Positions 1 to 12,560 of a stretch of DNA of 64,000 nucleotides are shown piece by piece (within the stretch, counting starts at the first letter, position 1; each line of letters opens with the position of its first letter). The position numbers and the translations under genes are program-made. Under the pieces are notes generated by a model, which did no database searches, was not told the DNA's origin, and saw nothing but the letters and a program-made list of their open reading frames with translations. This DNA comes from Eonycteris spelaea (Eukaryota; Chordata; Mammalia; Chiroptera; Pteropodidae), in contig PUFA01000034.1 of the NCBI GenBank assembly GCA_003508835.1, forward strand, positions 558,001 to 622,000. Reading direction: 5' to 3'.

Positions 1-850
1 ATCCCAACTAAGACAGGGTAATTTAACTAAACAAGCCCCTTTGAAAATCAAACATTTTTTTTTTTTTTTGGCAGAGCCTAAAGAATTACTCTTAACCTTA
101 CAAACTACTGCAGAGAATTATATTCAAGGACATGTAATTATATCAAAGACTTTTTTTTTTAGTTTAAATATACTGCTACACACATCGGAAGTTTATCTTA
201 ATCAATACAAATCTAAATTCAACCAGCCATAACTTCCCTTGGCAAATGGGCTCGCTGATAAAGCATACTGGATGTAATTGGAAAGGAACGCAACGATTAG
301 AAAGCTCGTCTTCCACCACAGGTGTCACTACAGGAGAATAACGAGCGCTTTTATTTGAATATATGTGTGTCTTTGGGGACTCGTGGTAATTAAGTTCAAT
401 GATATTCGATTCCTGTCTTTGCCCAGATCGCTGCTATCTTTGAAGACATCCAAAGAAACACCTCACTGTCCCAAGCAACAGGTTCTAACACAGAAGGAGC
501 GTATACAGTGTCCACAGATAATTTCTTTTCCAGATGAATACAATTTTAATAAAGAACTGGTTTGCCCGCAGCTGACGGCTTTCCGTAAATGCATGATGGT
601 ATAAATATGATGAAGTGGAAATGCAACATATAAAAAATGGCTCCCAGAGAGGGAGCGGCCGCTTCATCAGTTACATCCCACCTCCACCAGGCCCCTTATC
701 ACCCCGAAAGGATGGTATCAATTAATTTATCTTCCCGTAGTGTATTGATCATAACCTTCATCAGCTAATCATGTTTAAATTACAGAGGAATATCGCGGCA
801 CTCTGTCATTTCAAAACCATTGGCGTATTGATCCAGGGTCTTTGAAGACG
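1..850. promoter_or_regulatory. AT-rich block at window start, candidate conserved element
   Basis: Low-CpG unique sequence with poly-T runs at 55-69 and 151-160 and, at 715-780, TATCAATTAATTTATC, TGATCATAACC and GCTAATCATG. No repeat family or exon is recognised. Confidence 0.3.
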
Positions 851-2999
851 TAGATTAGAATATTTTATAAATCATGATGTGAACTCAAGAACAAAATTTA
901 AGCTCAGATTCCAACAGCTGCAAAACGTGTGTGGTGTGGGTCAACCGAAGTTACAAATACCAAAGGACGTTAACTTAGGATCACGATTGTTCGGGAGAGC
1001 GCCAATTTATTTATTTATTTTGGGAAAAAGCAAAAGGGTTTTTTTTGATTACTAACTCTAACACATTTCTATTTTACTGCCCGCCTCAGAGTTCCTCTTC
1101 AGCTGGATGACCAGACCGACTTTGAACTTAAATCTCACCAAAAAGCACAAATGTCGGACTCAAACGGGGCTGAGCTTTTCGGAGAGCTCTGTGACACGTC
1201 CTCTGTTTTCTACGCAAAGGGGAGAGCTGAGAGACTTTCCAAGGCAAGTCAAATATGTGATCCCAATCATTTTATGCAACTGCAAATGCTAATGAATGTT
1301 CTTCCGGTTTTGGAGGCTAGAAAGCGCAAGTTCATGAGCAAAGAGAACATTTTTCCAAGAAAGCTTCCCGCTGAACAATGGACGACGTTGCACGAAGCTT
1401 GAACCCACGTGTTAAGTACTAAAATTCTGCCCGTTGAATTATTGTTCTATTCTCTGCATTACAAAGAATTTATATCACAACTTCTAACAAATGGCGGCAT
1501 TTTAAAAAACTTTACTAGAAACTTTCTTCACATTTGTTCTATTTCCTCATAATTTTTATGTTCACATGCAAACGGAAGCAAGAAAATGACTTAGAAATAT
1601 GTTGTTCTCAAATACAGAGAAGCTTTAGAACTGCAGGAAAACCCACAAAAGCAGGGGAAAACTCAGTAAAAAATAGTGAAAGTATGTGAATCAAAAAGGA
1701 AGACTATAAGAGGAAAAGGAGACAAAGCAACAGTTTTGTAAGAACGACAGTTCGGCCGTGTTCCCCGCCACACTGAGGACGAAAATACTGGGTCCCGACG
1801 AGCCACAAGTTTCTAACCACTGCTGCTGCCCCTGCTGTATGCCTTGGTGGCAATGGGGGTGACATTTCTGTGTGTCCCCTTTAAGCCTTTTCTAGATTAA
1901 CGGTTTGGTGTGCCAAAGCCGAATTAACCATTGCCACCTAAGACAGTGCCAGGGGCCATCACACAAATGACCTTGCAAAAGTCAGGGTGAACTCACGAGA
2001 CCCCCCAGACAGGAGAGGATGGCCAGCCTGAGGGGGTGAGCCGCTCCCCAAAACAGAGTGAAGGAAACGGAACAATGCCGGAGCGAACACAGTGCTCTCC
2101 TAACTATGATCATGAGCTGGGCGCGAAGTTAAAAACACGTCAACATTAGTAGATTTAAAACATGAATCACCACCCCAGATTATAGACACTGAGTTTTCAT
2201 AACCACTTCCTAACCACTGAGTTTTGTCTACATTTGCTCATTCCACAAATGAATGCGTGACGTTTCACAGAAAGACATGAACGGGTCCCACACACTGAGC
2301 AGCGCTTGAGGGCGCTTAAAGCAGGAACCCGTATCCCTGAGATGCGCTGTTTTCTCACCTTGGGAACACACTTTCCTATGAAGCTGCTGCACCAGCGACG
2401 CCCAAGTCTGCGGTGGCGTCATCAGCGAAACGCTGAAAACGTGTGTCCATTCCCCAGACAAGGTCGTCAACCTCCTGAGAGTTCAATACTCAAGCTCGAT
2501 GTGGTTTTAAAAGTCACTTCCTCCACAATTTTGGAATTTTATTTGGATAATAGATAACAGATATCCTTTAATTAGGTCCTTCAATCGTAGCTGAAACTAC
2601 AACGTAGAAACTTCGAAGCCAAGCGAGCAAATCCCCAGTGCCTGGGAGAGGGCAGGGGACTCCAGGGCTGGCGAGGGCCCTTCTCCCCTTGGGGAGGGGG
2701 GTGACTTTGAGACCATTTTTAAAGCTGGACCCTTACGTGTATGTTTGTGTATGTATTTCCATTCTTCAATAAGAGTTTAGTTGAGAACATAAGCAACAAG
2801 AAAAGTTGAGTTATATGCTTATTTGCTCCACGAATTTAAAGTTTTCTATTGGATAGATGACAAAGGGCACCCTTTAATTAGTGGTGAAAATAACACTCTC
2901 AGCCCCCAGTAAGACCTCATTAGGTCCTGGCATAATGCCCGTTTTCCGCCACTTTGTTTCTCCACTTGTTCGCATTAAAGGAGGAAGAGTAAGGCCTGG

Positions 3000-3340
3000 C
3001 CACCCCAGAGAGCCCGGCCCGCCCCGCCTGGAACGAGGCCTGGAAGCTGGTGGCGGGTGCCCGCCTGTCCCCTCTGCTGCGCGCCCCTGACGGGCCAGGT
3101 AGTCCCAGCCTCCCGCCTGTCACCCACCCGCTCCCCACAGTTCTGCCTCGCAGGTCGGAGAGTGAGGCGGGCGGGCCGGGGATCCAGGCCCAGTCTGCCA
3201 CCGCTGGCGACTCTGCTGCACGGCGAGGAGACGCCCTGGGCCCGCCAGCGCCCCCCGCCAGGCTCTGTGCGCCGGCGCCCCTCCTCTGCACGCGCGCCTT
3301 CTCCACAGCCTTCCGTTGCATTTGGGTGACTCGGAAAAGG
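3000..3340. promoter_or_regulatory. CpG-island-like block
   Basis: Very GC-rich with dense CpG; 3181-3300 alone has about 14 CpGs in 120 bases by my count. It is intronic, far from the AGAP1 start, with no gene start recognised. It could be an intragenic island or simply CpG retention in a GC-rich, subtelomere-like region. Confidence 0.45.
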
Positions 3341-3385
3341 GGCTTCGCTTGGTGACCGGCGTCCAGCAGCTGCTCAGCCGATGGC

Positions 3386-3440
3386 TGGTTCGAATCCCAT
3401 CTTCGCAAGCAGCCTTCCTGGATGCAGGCAGGTTCTGAGT
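3386..3440 (+). mobile_element. Possible MIR core with a tRNA B-box-like motif
   Basis: CTGGTTCGAATCCCATCTTC resembles the B-box region shared by tRNAs and MIR SINEs. No acceptor stem or A box fits a tRNA gene, so a MIR relic is more likely. Confidence 0.35.
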
Positions 3441-4101
3441 CCCCCCGACTCCCCGTCCTCGTGAGATCCCCCCGGTTCTGAGCACCGCAGCCCGGCCCCA
3501 CCTCCGCCCCAGGGCAGAACCTAGCGTTGCCAAGGGCACTGTAGAGGCCGGTCACATCTCACCTGACCTCTGGGCAGCACTCCGCATGGCCACGGTTCCC
3601 TCCCGTCCGGAGTCACCTCCCCGCCCCCTTCTCGCTGGCTCTTTAAGGCAGGAGCACCCCAGCTTCCCGCTGGGCCTTGACACATGTCCAGGCACTGCCC
3701 TTGGGCAATCTCTCACCTCAATGCCAACGGCTCCCCGTCTACGAAAGCAGCCTGTACCCCGCTGTGTTCCAGAAGTCTGCACCAAGCACCACCCACACCC
3801 CTCTGCGATGTACCGGGAACGCCTCGAAGTCCAGGGACCCCAGCCCGAGCCTCCCCGTCCACCGAACCTGCTCCTCCGGGTTCCCTAAGGCTGCTCACTG
3901 CAGCCCCGGGCACGGACAGAGGGGATGTAACAGGGGACCGACCCCCCCACCAGAGGTTCCCTCTGCCATGGCCTCAACCCCAGACCTCACCCTCCCATGG
4001 CCGGTCACCAAAACAGCTCATGAAGCAGTCCCTTCCCTGCACCACAGGAGCACGCTGCGGGGCGACCTTTGGCAAGGCAAATCGTACCCGGTGTTCTGTT
4101 T

Positions 4102-4304
4102 CAGGGGTCCCCAACCCCCGGGCCGGTACGGTGGGACCCGGGCCACACAGCAGGAGGTGAGCGGCAGGAGAGACAGAGACGCGCCATCTGCGTCTGCAGC
4201 CGCCCCCCGGCGCCGGCCTCACCGCCTCAGCTCCGCCTCGGTCCTCAGGCGTCAGATGCTCACGGGAGCCCTGGTCCCTGTGCCACAGAGGTTGGGGACC
4301 GCTG
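4102..4304 (+). mobile_element. MER1-like non-autonomous hAT-Charlie element, copy 1
   Basis: Seen: starts CAGGGGTCCCCAACC and ends GGTTGGGGACCGCTG, which are terminal inverted repeats apart from one base. Inside are GGGCCACACAGCAGGAGGTG, CTCACCGCCTCAGCTCCGCC and GGTCCCTGTGCCA, all typical of MER1-type elements as I remember the consensus. The flanks ttctgttt and ctctgcct may be a decayed 8-bp target duplication (five of eight match, the differences all transitions). The element is about 203 bp, shorter than MER1A/B, because the central part between the CATTAG/CTC region and the right end is missing. Confidence 0.85.
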
Positions 4305-6354
4305 CTCTGCCTACAGTCCAACAGCTCCCACCACCACAGTGACATCCAAACTGAAAGTCCTCAGCAGAACGGGCTCCTCGTGCTGGGGACACTGGGTGTC
4401 TGCACCCCTCTCACTGCCTTCCATGCACAGGCCCCCCACGCCCCCTCCCCCACGGCCCTAACCCTCCCGGCCTCCCCACGGGGCCTCCCGCCAACGGGCC
4501 AGCCCCACCGAGAGGTGCTATGCGACCAGCAAGCTGGGGACACGCTGTCTGTCCCTCCTCAATCCCGTCCCCCTGGGGCCGAGTGCCCGGAGCACAGGGC
4601 AGACTGGGGCCCCCGCTGCCCGGGCCTGGTCCTGGTTCCCACAAAAGGAAGCCCAGGCACCCTCCGCTTTCCGGCAGTTTTGCCAGTGGGAGTAACAATT
4701 TGCAATCCGGGCACTTTGGTTTTATACCTTAACTGGCTCAGAATGCCAGGGAGGGCAGGATGCCTTCGAGAGCCAACTCGGCCCCCACCCCGGGCCCCCT
4801 GCCTGTGTCACCCCACCGCCCACCAGGCAGGACGCACCGCGGCTGCACCGTGCTGGCTGAAGCCCGTGACGCGAGTCGCCACCACCGCCCAGAACAGCCT
4901 CCCGTCTCCCGGGGCCAGCTCCTCCGCCAAGCCCCCGCCTGGGGCCGGGCCTCCCTCCACTCCTCAGGGGAAGGCTGCACCCACAGGTGCAATGCGGCCA
5001 GCGCCGCATCCCGCCCACACCCCGGCTGAGCACCGGCGTGCATGCACGGGCGTGGAGACGTGCACGCACACTCCGCACACGCACACATGTGCACACACCG
5101 TCAGGGCTCGGGACGGGCGGCAACGCAGCAGAGACTGCGGGACGAGCAGCCCCAAGCCAGACGCGTGAGCTTCCGCACCGGGTCTGGGCCTCCGGCTCCC
5201 GCGGGGCCAGCGCCGGACTCCCGCATGGCGGCACCTGGCCCCCGCGACGTCCAAGATGAAGCGCCGATGTGAAGCCCTTTCGTTTCATTAGCGATCATGA
5301 CGTTTGGGCACAGTCCAACAAATGTTAGTAAACTTAATCAGCAAAGCGTCCTCTGCGGTCGAAATGATTTACCCGCATTCAGCCGGTAACGAGAACTGCG
5401 ATGCCACCCGCGAGCCAGCAGAGGCGGGCAGGGGCAGGCGAGGCCCTCCCAGCCCCGGAGCAGAACCCCCGCACGGCACGCCCGCACCCCGATGTCGGCA
5501 CCACAGGCTGGGCCGCCGGGGCAGCCGCAAAAACGCCTCGCTGGGTGGTGGCCCCTCTTCCCCCCTCCTCCTTCCCTCACTCAGCAATGGCTCCGCCTGG
5601 AACCCCACCCTCCCCGTGCAGGTCCCAAGGACCCGAGGCTCCTTGACGAGCCCCACACTGGCTGCTCGTCCCCCCACCCCCTGACTGGAGATTTACGTCA
5701 TCAAGCAGTTTCGCCACCACCCGCCCCTAACGGTCTACATATGGGTGTCACCTCCACGGCCGGACGCGCACCCAGCGTCCCCCGGGCTGGCCAGCTCCGC
5801 CTGGCGCCCACCCGCTGCGCAGGCTGTGCTGGGGCGGCGGCGAAGGCCGGTGCTGTGGAAGCGGGTTCGGCTGACACTGAAGAGCGCAAGAAGGTGCCAA
5901 ACGGACATTCGGTGTAGATCGAACCAAATTTACGATGCGCCCTCAGCTACTGAGCAAAGCGGTAGCGCCCCGAGGCCAATGTGGGGACCAGGCCGCGTAG
6001 GCGCAGCAACCGAGTCGGCCGCCAGACAGGAAGTCCAGTGAGAACGGCGAATCCGATGAGCAACACTTAGAACGTTTACAACAGACACACGCTCATAAAC
6101 ACCGACCGGCTCGAGACTCTCGTTTTCCTCCTCGAAAAACACCTTCAAAGCACGACTTGAGGGTGGGTGTCACGGCTGCACCTTCACCTGGTGCTGCTGC
6201 CCAGAGGTGGCATCTCCTGCACCTTGTGCTGAGAGCCGCGTCCCCGAGAACCGGGGTGGGGGCGGGGGCCCCCGGAGCACGCCCATAAATAATGGACACC
6301 ACCGGGGACTGTAAATCTTCCAGGAACAAATAAAAGGTCCCCGAACGTCTCGGC

Positions 6355-6425
6355 CCAGTTTTAAATTACAGCTGAGTGATCATTAAACTCTTATTAATTA
6401 AGAGGAAATTAATTACCAAGTTATC
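6355..6425. promoter_or_regulatory. Cluster of homeodomain-type motifs, candidate enhancer
   Basis: About 70 bp with AAATTACAG, ATCATTAAAC, TTATTAATTAAG and GGAAATTAATTACC, standing out between GC-rich flanks. Such TAATTA-rich islands are typical of conserved enhancers around developmental genes. No conservation data are available here. Confidence 0.4.
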
Positions 6426-7974
6426 TGTGCGGTTCTGAATTTGTGACTGAGGAGGGAAGAGAAATCTAAGTGGAACCTGGGAAACCCCCGAGGAAGCGGA
6501 CGTTAAGGGCGCGTGTCCTGCGCCGCCCACAGCCCTATCCTCGTCTCCGGGATGTGTTTGCGCACCTTCGACGTTGTGAGTGTAGAGGACGCGATGCCAG
6601 AAACACTGGTGAAGTGGAAACAAAGGGGCAGTGCGTCCTTGGAGGTCTCTTGGGTTGTCTGATGCTCAATGACAGTGAGGAACCCGCAGCCCGGCCTGGC
6701 ACCGACACACCTGTGCAGGCCCTGCCACCCTGTGCTGCCCGCTCACGCTCTGAGACAAGGGGCCAGCGCCGTGGACCTCCAGACTCTTCCGGAAAACGCC
6801 AGACACGATGCTTTGTGACCCTCCCAGGGCCGACGAGCGCCTGACGGCCGACAAGCACCGGCCGACCGGGCAGGGGCGAGGCTGCTGCGGAAGGTGAGGG
6901 GAGAGGTGGTTTCCAAGGGCGACGGGAAGCACGAGGGCCTCACCCGCACAGCAGCGCCACAAGGGCGGACGTCACCCTTAGGGCAACAGGAGGCCACCGA
7001 AGCGCCTCAAGGACAAGTGACAAGAGCCATTCTTCAGAAGGCCACCGCGCGGTTTGGAAGACACAGGCCATCTCTCCCCGGACACTGGAGAAAGGAGTGT
7101 GGGTGGGCGGGCGGGGTCTGGCTCCGGAGCCCGGCCCCCCAGCAGCCCTCCGGTTTGAGACGCCCCTGCGTGAAGCCCCTGCGACTCCCCCTACGCCCTC
7201 CACCCACAGGGCGTAGGATTCCAGGCCGATTCCGCCTCCTCTGTGGATTCCAGGAGGCCAAAAGGAGCTCCAAGGTGACAGAGCCCGGCACGGTCCTTTC
7301 GGCTAAACCCGAGTTTAAAGCCCTTCCGAGCAGACCCACACTTAAGTTCCAGTCCCCGAAGCCTGAGGACGGCCGCCTGCTTCAGGAAGGCGGCCCACAC
7401 CTCGTTCCTCGACGTGTGGAGCGACCGGCCAGGACAAACGCACGATCCTCGTTCCAGCCAGGCCTCCGCTGTCTGTCCCCCCTTCACATCACCCCACTGC
7501 TCTCAGAAGCCGACGCGTCCATTACCGACCGCCCTCCGCATGGGCGCCAGGCCTGGCCCGGTCACTTCCGTGTTGCCACATCGGACTGGTTTCTTCATGG
7601 GACAAACCTGAGTAGGAGAGGCCAGGTGTCCCGCAGCTGAGCAGGCCGTAAGGTTAAGCTGGCACATTTCCGTTTCGGTTCCTTGTCACTGGGAACCAAT
7701 GACTGGCTCTGGCAAAGGACCAGCAGGTCTTTAGCAGAAAGGGTTTGGTGGGGGAGAGACCTAAGCACAAAGCATGGTGACGTTTCTATCATACTGGGGG
7801 AAAAAAACACGTCCATCCAAGACAGGCCAAGGCTGAAGATCCAAACTCGCCTTCATGCCTTCCAGTGACACTTTCACGTTCCCCACGAAGTCAGGAAGCC
7901 TGAACCTTTCACCGGGAGTCCGTTCTTGCCTGTGTTCTTTTTTAGCTCGTTGTACTAAAACAATTTATCTTCAC

Positions 7975-8085
7975 CGATGTTGCAATTACCTATTAGCGCT
8001 GTTAATTTGCTGGAAATGAAGCTATTGTTTAATTGCTCCTATTAATCGGGGATTTAAATGCTGACTGTAATAAACAGTTACCTTC
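7975..8085. promoter_or_regulatory. Homeodomain-motif-rich stretch, candidate enhancer
   Basis: TGCAATTACC, CTATTAGCGC, TGTTAATTTGC, TTTAATTGCTC and TATTAATCGG occur within about 90 bp of unique DNA. Confidence 0.35.
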
Positions 8086-10784
8086 AGGACGGGCAAAGTC
8101 ACGGCTGCTGACAGTGACCTCGGAAACTGCGAATGAGGGGAAATGTCTCCCGGGTCCCAGGGGGCCAGACTTCCCCTCTCCCCTTCAGAGGAAGTGCAAG
8201 AACATGAAATTAAATTGAAACACCCTGAAATAAACACGGCCTACTTTACGTTTTGTTACATGTGTACCCAATTCCAATACAAAGTTATTATTTGTGGCAA
8301 GGGAGACATGACTTTGTCCCCAGGAAAAGTGCATTTATTTTACGTGTTTCTTCACAGCGCAATTATCCCTTAAAACTGTCCCAAAGTGGAGCTGCCGCTG
8401 GGGTGTGTGAGTCCCACGGCTGCCCCGGACACTGGGTGGCAGGCAGAGGACACCGTGACACTGGCCGCCTGTCGGGTTCCAGGCCTACGAAGGACACGGG
8501 GTCCCGTGTCCAGAGCCACAGGGCCGCGGACACTCGCTCCAGTGAAAACCAGGTTTCGGTGTGTCCATCACCACACTGCCGACGTCCCTCAGCTAGTCTG
8601 GGCACGGGGCCCTCTGCTTCGACGGCACTTCTCCCCAGGGGGAGGAGGCAGGCGTTCCCTCGAGGGCTGTGTCTCAGGCCCCGGCAGGTCGGCTCTGGCC
8701 AACGGGGACACTCGGGCGACGCTGCCCTCCGACCACACGTGCTGCCCGGTCCGCCCCCAGCACCCGGCCTGAGGCCTTTGCCACGTCCACCCTCCTGCAC
8801 CGTGCGGGCCCCTGGCTGGTCCTCCTCCCTGCAGGCTTCCCGGATTTAAAATCTTTTAAGTCATCTGGCCCAGCGCTACGCTCAGGGGTAAGGGGCTGCT
8901 TCACCCTGGAGGACAATATCATTGTGTCTCTGGCTGGCTGCACAGTCGTCCCTGGCACTGGGTGCGAAAGTCGAGGCACAGTGACTGCCCGGAGAAGCAG
9001 GGCACCCTGATGGCATCGGCCTGCGCTCCTGACCAGCCCCGTCCCCCACGGACACCTGGCCAGCCTGTACGGCCTGGATCCTGGGCAGTGACTCTCAGGA
9101 GGGCCAAGGGGAAGCAGGGGGCACCAGCTCTGCCCCCGACTCCCCACACACCCCCTCCCTCCGGCCGATCACTCACCCTGAAGCCCACCCTCGGGCACGG
9201 CGAGCGAGGGTGCAGCATGATGACGATGACCCAGGAGGGCCCCAGGACGCCGAGCTGTGCCACAAGGCGGCCCACCCCGCTCACCGTGTGGGGCTGGCTG
9301 CGGCCCCTCACGCGTCAGGGGAGGCACCCTCACTGTGCTTCACGGCGTCCCGTCACTCACAGCTGCTCATTACATCACGGGGCACGGAGTCGGTGCCAGG
9401 CGACCGCTGCAGAGGGACCGTGGGAGCGGACGACCCGCGGCCGCGCGGGGCAAGGCGGGCAGAGCGGCGGGGAGCTGAGCCCTCGGCCCCGCCGTCAGAG
9501 CGGCCTGCAGGAGACACTGCACGTGGCCGTCCGGCCCGTCTTCACTGAGGTGGCCAGAAGCAGCGCCCGGCCGCCACGGCCTAGAACCCCTCACCCTCAC
9601 CCCTGCCCTGCCTGAGAATTCGGCCCCTCGTCCCGGGCACGGTGCCCCCCTCAGCGGTGTACCAGCGAGTGACAAGTGGCGGAGTATTAATAGCACCCAG
9701 AAAATGCAAGTACTTGTGACACAGTAGGAATCATTTTCAAGAGGGAAATAGTGAGAAATGATGCATATTGGACAGTTATGGAAGCAGCATTAAAAGCAGG
9801 AAAATCTGGAAGTGACTAGTGAGGTGTGTGCCTGAGGCGGGGCGGGCCCTGGTCAGCACGGGAGGGGGGCGAGTTCTCGCTAGACAGGAAATCGGGGGTG
9901 GAGGGGCACAGAAGCAGCAGCTGAGGTAACGTGTCCCCCCGTTAGCTCGGTTCTGAGCCAGGAGGTAAGGAGTCTGAGAAGGTAAAGCTCAGAGTGAGGG
10001 GGTCCTGCTGGTCAAACGCTGGGGCCACGGGGCCCTGGGCGTCACCAGGATTCTAGGCGGCAGGAGCTGGGACCTGACAGGTGCTGAGATCCGGAGGGGG
10101 CTGGGGTGCCAGCTGGTCGCCTGGACCTTAAGGACAGAGGACGTCTCCTTCAGGACCTGCCTCGCCTGTTAGGAGGTGAGGTTCACTCCTCGTGACATGC
10201 TGCAGTGAGCGTCTAAGGCTGAGCCGCGTTTCACTCGGGGCCCTCCCAGCGTTCCTGACGACGATGCCCTTTCACCGAGTCATCGTTACACAAGCCGGCA
10301 GAGTTTAAAAGCAGCTAATACAGCTTGGGGCCGTCTAAAATGCAGAGAGGTGTGCAAAAAGCACAAAGACGCTTCAAAGAATGAGGCTTTCCGGACTCGG
10401 GAGCTACGACAGTCTCACCACGACCCGGGTCGGCGTGGACTTGAACATCAGAGAGCACCTCGTAAACGCTACAATTAGACCCAGTGCAGCTCCGCTCAAA
10501 AGGCCCAGAGATGATTAACTTTCTCTCTCACTTATTCTCAAGTTGGATGCAAATCAGCATCTTTCAAGACGAGGCCAGCGCATACCCCAATAAATTGGCA
10601 ATACAATTTAGATGGCAGGCGCGGATCGGAAAGATAAATGGCTTAAACAAAGAGGGGAGAAATGAACCTGCCACTTCTTCTCAACTCATCAAGCTGTCTC
10701 GCAGAGGACGCTGATGGCTCGGGAGCAGAAGCGTTTCTGACACCCCCTGAAGGTGAAGGCTCACTCTGGTTCTCGAAGCTGCAA

Positions 10785-10834
10785 GGGGGGAGGGGAGGAG
10801 GGAGAAGGGGGAGAGGAGGAGGGATGGGGGGGGG
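10785..10834. repeat. G-rich purine tract, G-quadruplex candidate
   Basis: About 50 bp almost wholly G and A, with G runs of 6, 4, 4, 4 and 9 or more (GGGGGGAGGGGAGGAGGGAG and onward). There are several sets of four G3+ runs with short loops on the plus strand, so the AGAP1 template strand could fold in this way. Confidence 0.85.
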
Positions 10835-11889
10835 CTCGCATCGGTCTTTCCGCACCAGGGAGGGCTAAAGGACACACCTACCAGATCCATGATTTTTTTT
10901 TTTTTAAACGGCCAATTACAGGTCACAAGTACACTACCACAGTTCATGACCAAGTGAAAGAAAGGCCACAGGTGAATGCCGACGAATGCAGACAGGCCAC
11001 AGCGACACGAGCTGCCACAAGGACAGCACGGACAGGGAAGAAAGGTACCGCCGAGGACGCTGAACCACGAAAACGGAAAAGCACACGTACGTGGTCGTGT
11101 CACACGAGCCCAGCAGGAGGCACCGCGCCAGACTCACAGGGAGGCGAGGGGCTGCAGGTCAACGAGGAGCGGCAGACAGAAGGTCCAAAGCAAGAGAGTC
11201 CGCGAGACGTAAAAAGAGCAGAAGCGGATTCTGAAGTCAGGAACCCTGAGCCAAACACAGTCAAGTCCAAAACTAACTGGTTTTCGTTTCTCAAAATGAC
11301 TATAGTTGGAGTAACACCAGCTTAACTAAAAGTATCAGGTCTAATTTGCTTCCCGTTTTAAGATGTACATGTTACGGGACAAAGGGAGTCCAGAAACTTC
11401 TCTCATCCCATTTGTCACAGACAGATTTCCTTCAGATACCTTGTAACTTTCAAGAAAAATGGCCTTATCACAACCGGAGCTGTTTTCCTACTTCCGGGAA
11501 TAATTACCCTTACACCAATCTCCATAAAAACAACTTTCCTCTTACAGAGGAGGAGAGGAGACGCCTCGGTTGGAACCTGACAAAATCACTCCTCCCCTCC
11601 CCGGCTCAGCCACGAAGGGCCTGGCGGTGGTGGCCCCTGGCACGAGAGGCCTTCGAGGAAGTGACAGTGACACACAGGTTGAATTATACAACGTCCTGTG
11701 ATGCAATTAAAGAAGGATGAGATGACAAAACAGATTTCCGCTCAGCCGTCACCGGGCCTGTGCGCACCGAGTCACTCTGAGGCTCTCCCACCACCCATCA
11801 CTCACGATGCAGCCGGCGCCTGCACCCAGACACCTACCTTCTCAGTTGCATCACCTTCCTTGGGGTACGTTTTGCCTTCAGTGACATGA

Positions 11890-12560
11890 CAGCGACATTA
11901 GGAATCTAAGTTATATGAGACTTCAGGGCCCTACTGAAGAAACGATATGCAACTCTGTGTAATTAACACAGAATGCGAGATAATTTCTTTCCACAGATCG
12001 TGGTTGCTAGAGAGTTAAGGATAGAATGCAGAGAAACTTTCTGTAAGTTTTTTTCTTTAACAAGAAATTAAGTCTATCAATTGCCATTGTAATTATTCAC
12101 GGCAGCTCAGGTAATTAAAAGGGATCTAAATCTAATTTTATTTACATTTAGAATACCCGCGGTCACTGCCGATCAAGATTTCAGTGACAGATAATGTTTA
12201 AGCGTTAATTAGACTTCAGCAGAGAATAGTGATGACTTTGAATTCGAATCTGCTGTGATTTACTCACGGTGACGATGTCAAACCATCCCTACCTGTTACT
12301 GCCAGTTTCTACGAAGTACTGAAATTCTTGAAAGAATCGTGCGTGCATTTCAATGCTGGAATGCCTCATTTAAAAAACAAGACAGAGCTCATCCTAATAC
12401 TGCACGCCTTCACCTGTGAGTGAAGTACTCAGCATTAAATTCAGTTTGGGGAACTCATTGTAACGTAAAATACCTACAGCAATGTTTTAAATGGAGTCAC
12501 AACTGTGTTGATTTCCCTCTAAATTATTATAGTGCAAATTTTTAAACATGCGCGAAATGT
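11890..12560. promoter_or_regulatory. AT-rich, CpG-poor block, candidate conserved non-coding element
   Basis: Contains TGTAATTATTCACGG, AGGTAATTAAAAGG, AAGCGTTAATTAGAC and GAATTCGAATC, with few CpGs and no recognisable repeat. The contrast with GC-rich DNA on both sides suggests selection rather than drift (inference). Confidence 0.4.

Noticed and set aside
3386..3397. GGTTCGAATCC as a tRNA gene
   Set aside because: No A box, no acceptor stem pairing, no terminator at the right spacing; better explained as a MIR core.
2920..3555. Minus-strand 211-codon frame and overlapping frames on both strands
   Set aside because: CpG-dense DNA lowers stop frequency in all frames; the product is Arg/Gly/Ala-rich without any domain and there are no splice or promoter signals.
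10753..11325. Lys/Arg/Thr-rich 190-codon plus frame
   Set aside because: Starts in the G-rich tract and crosses poly-T; no domain, likely chance.
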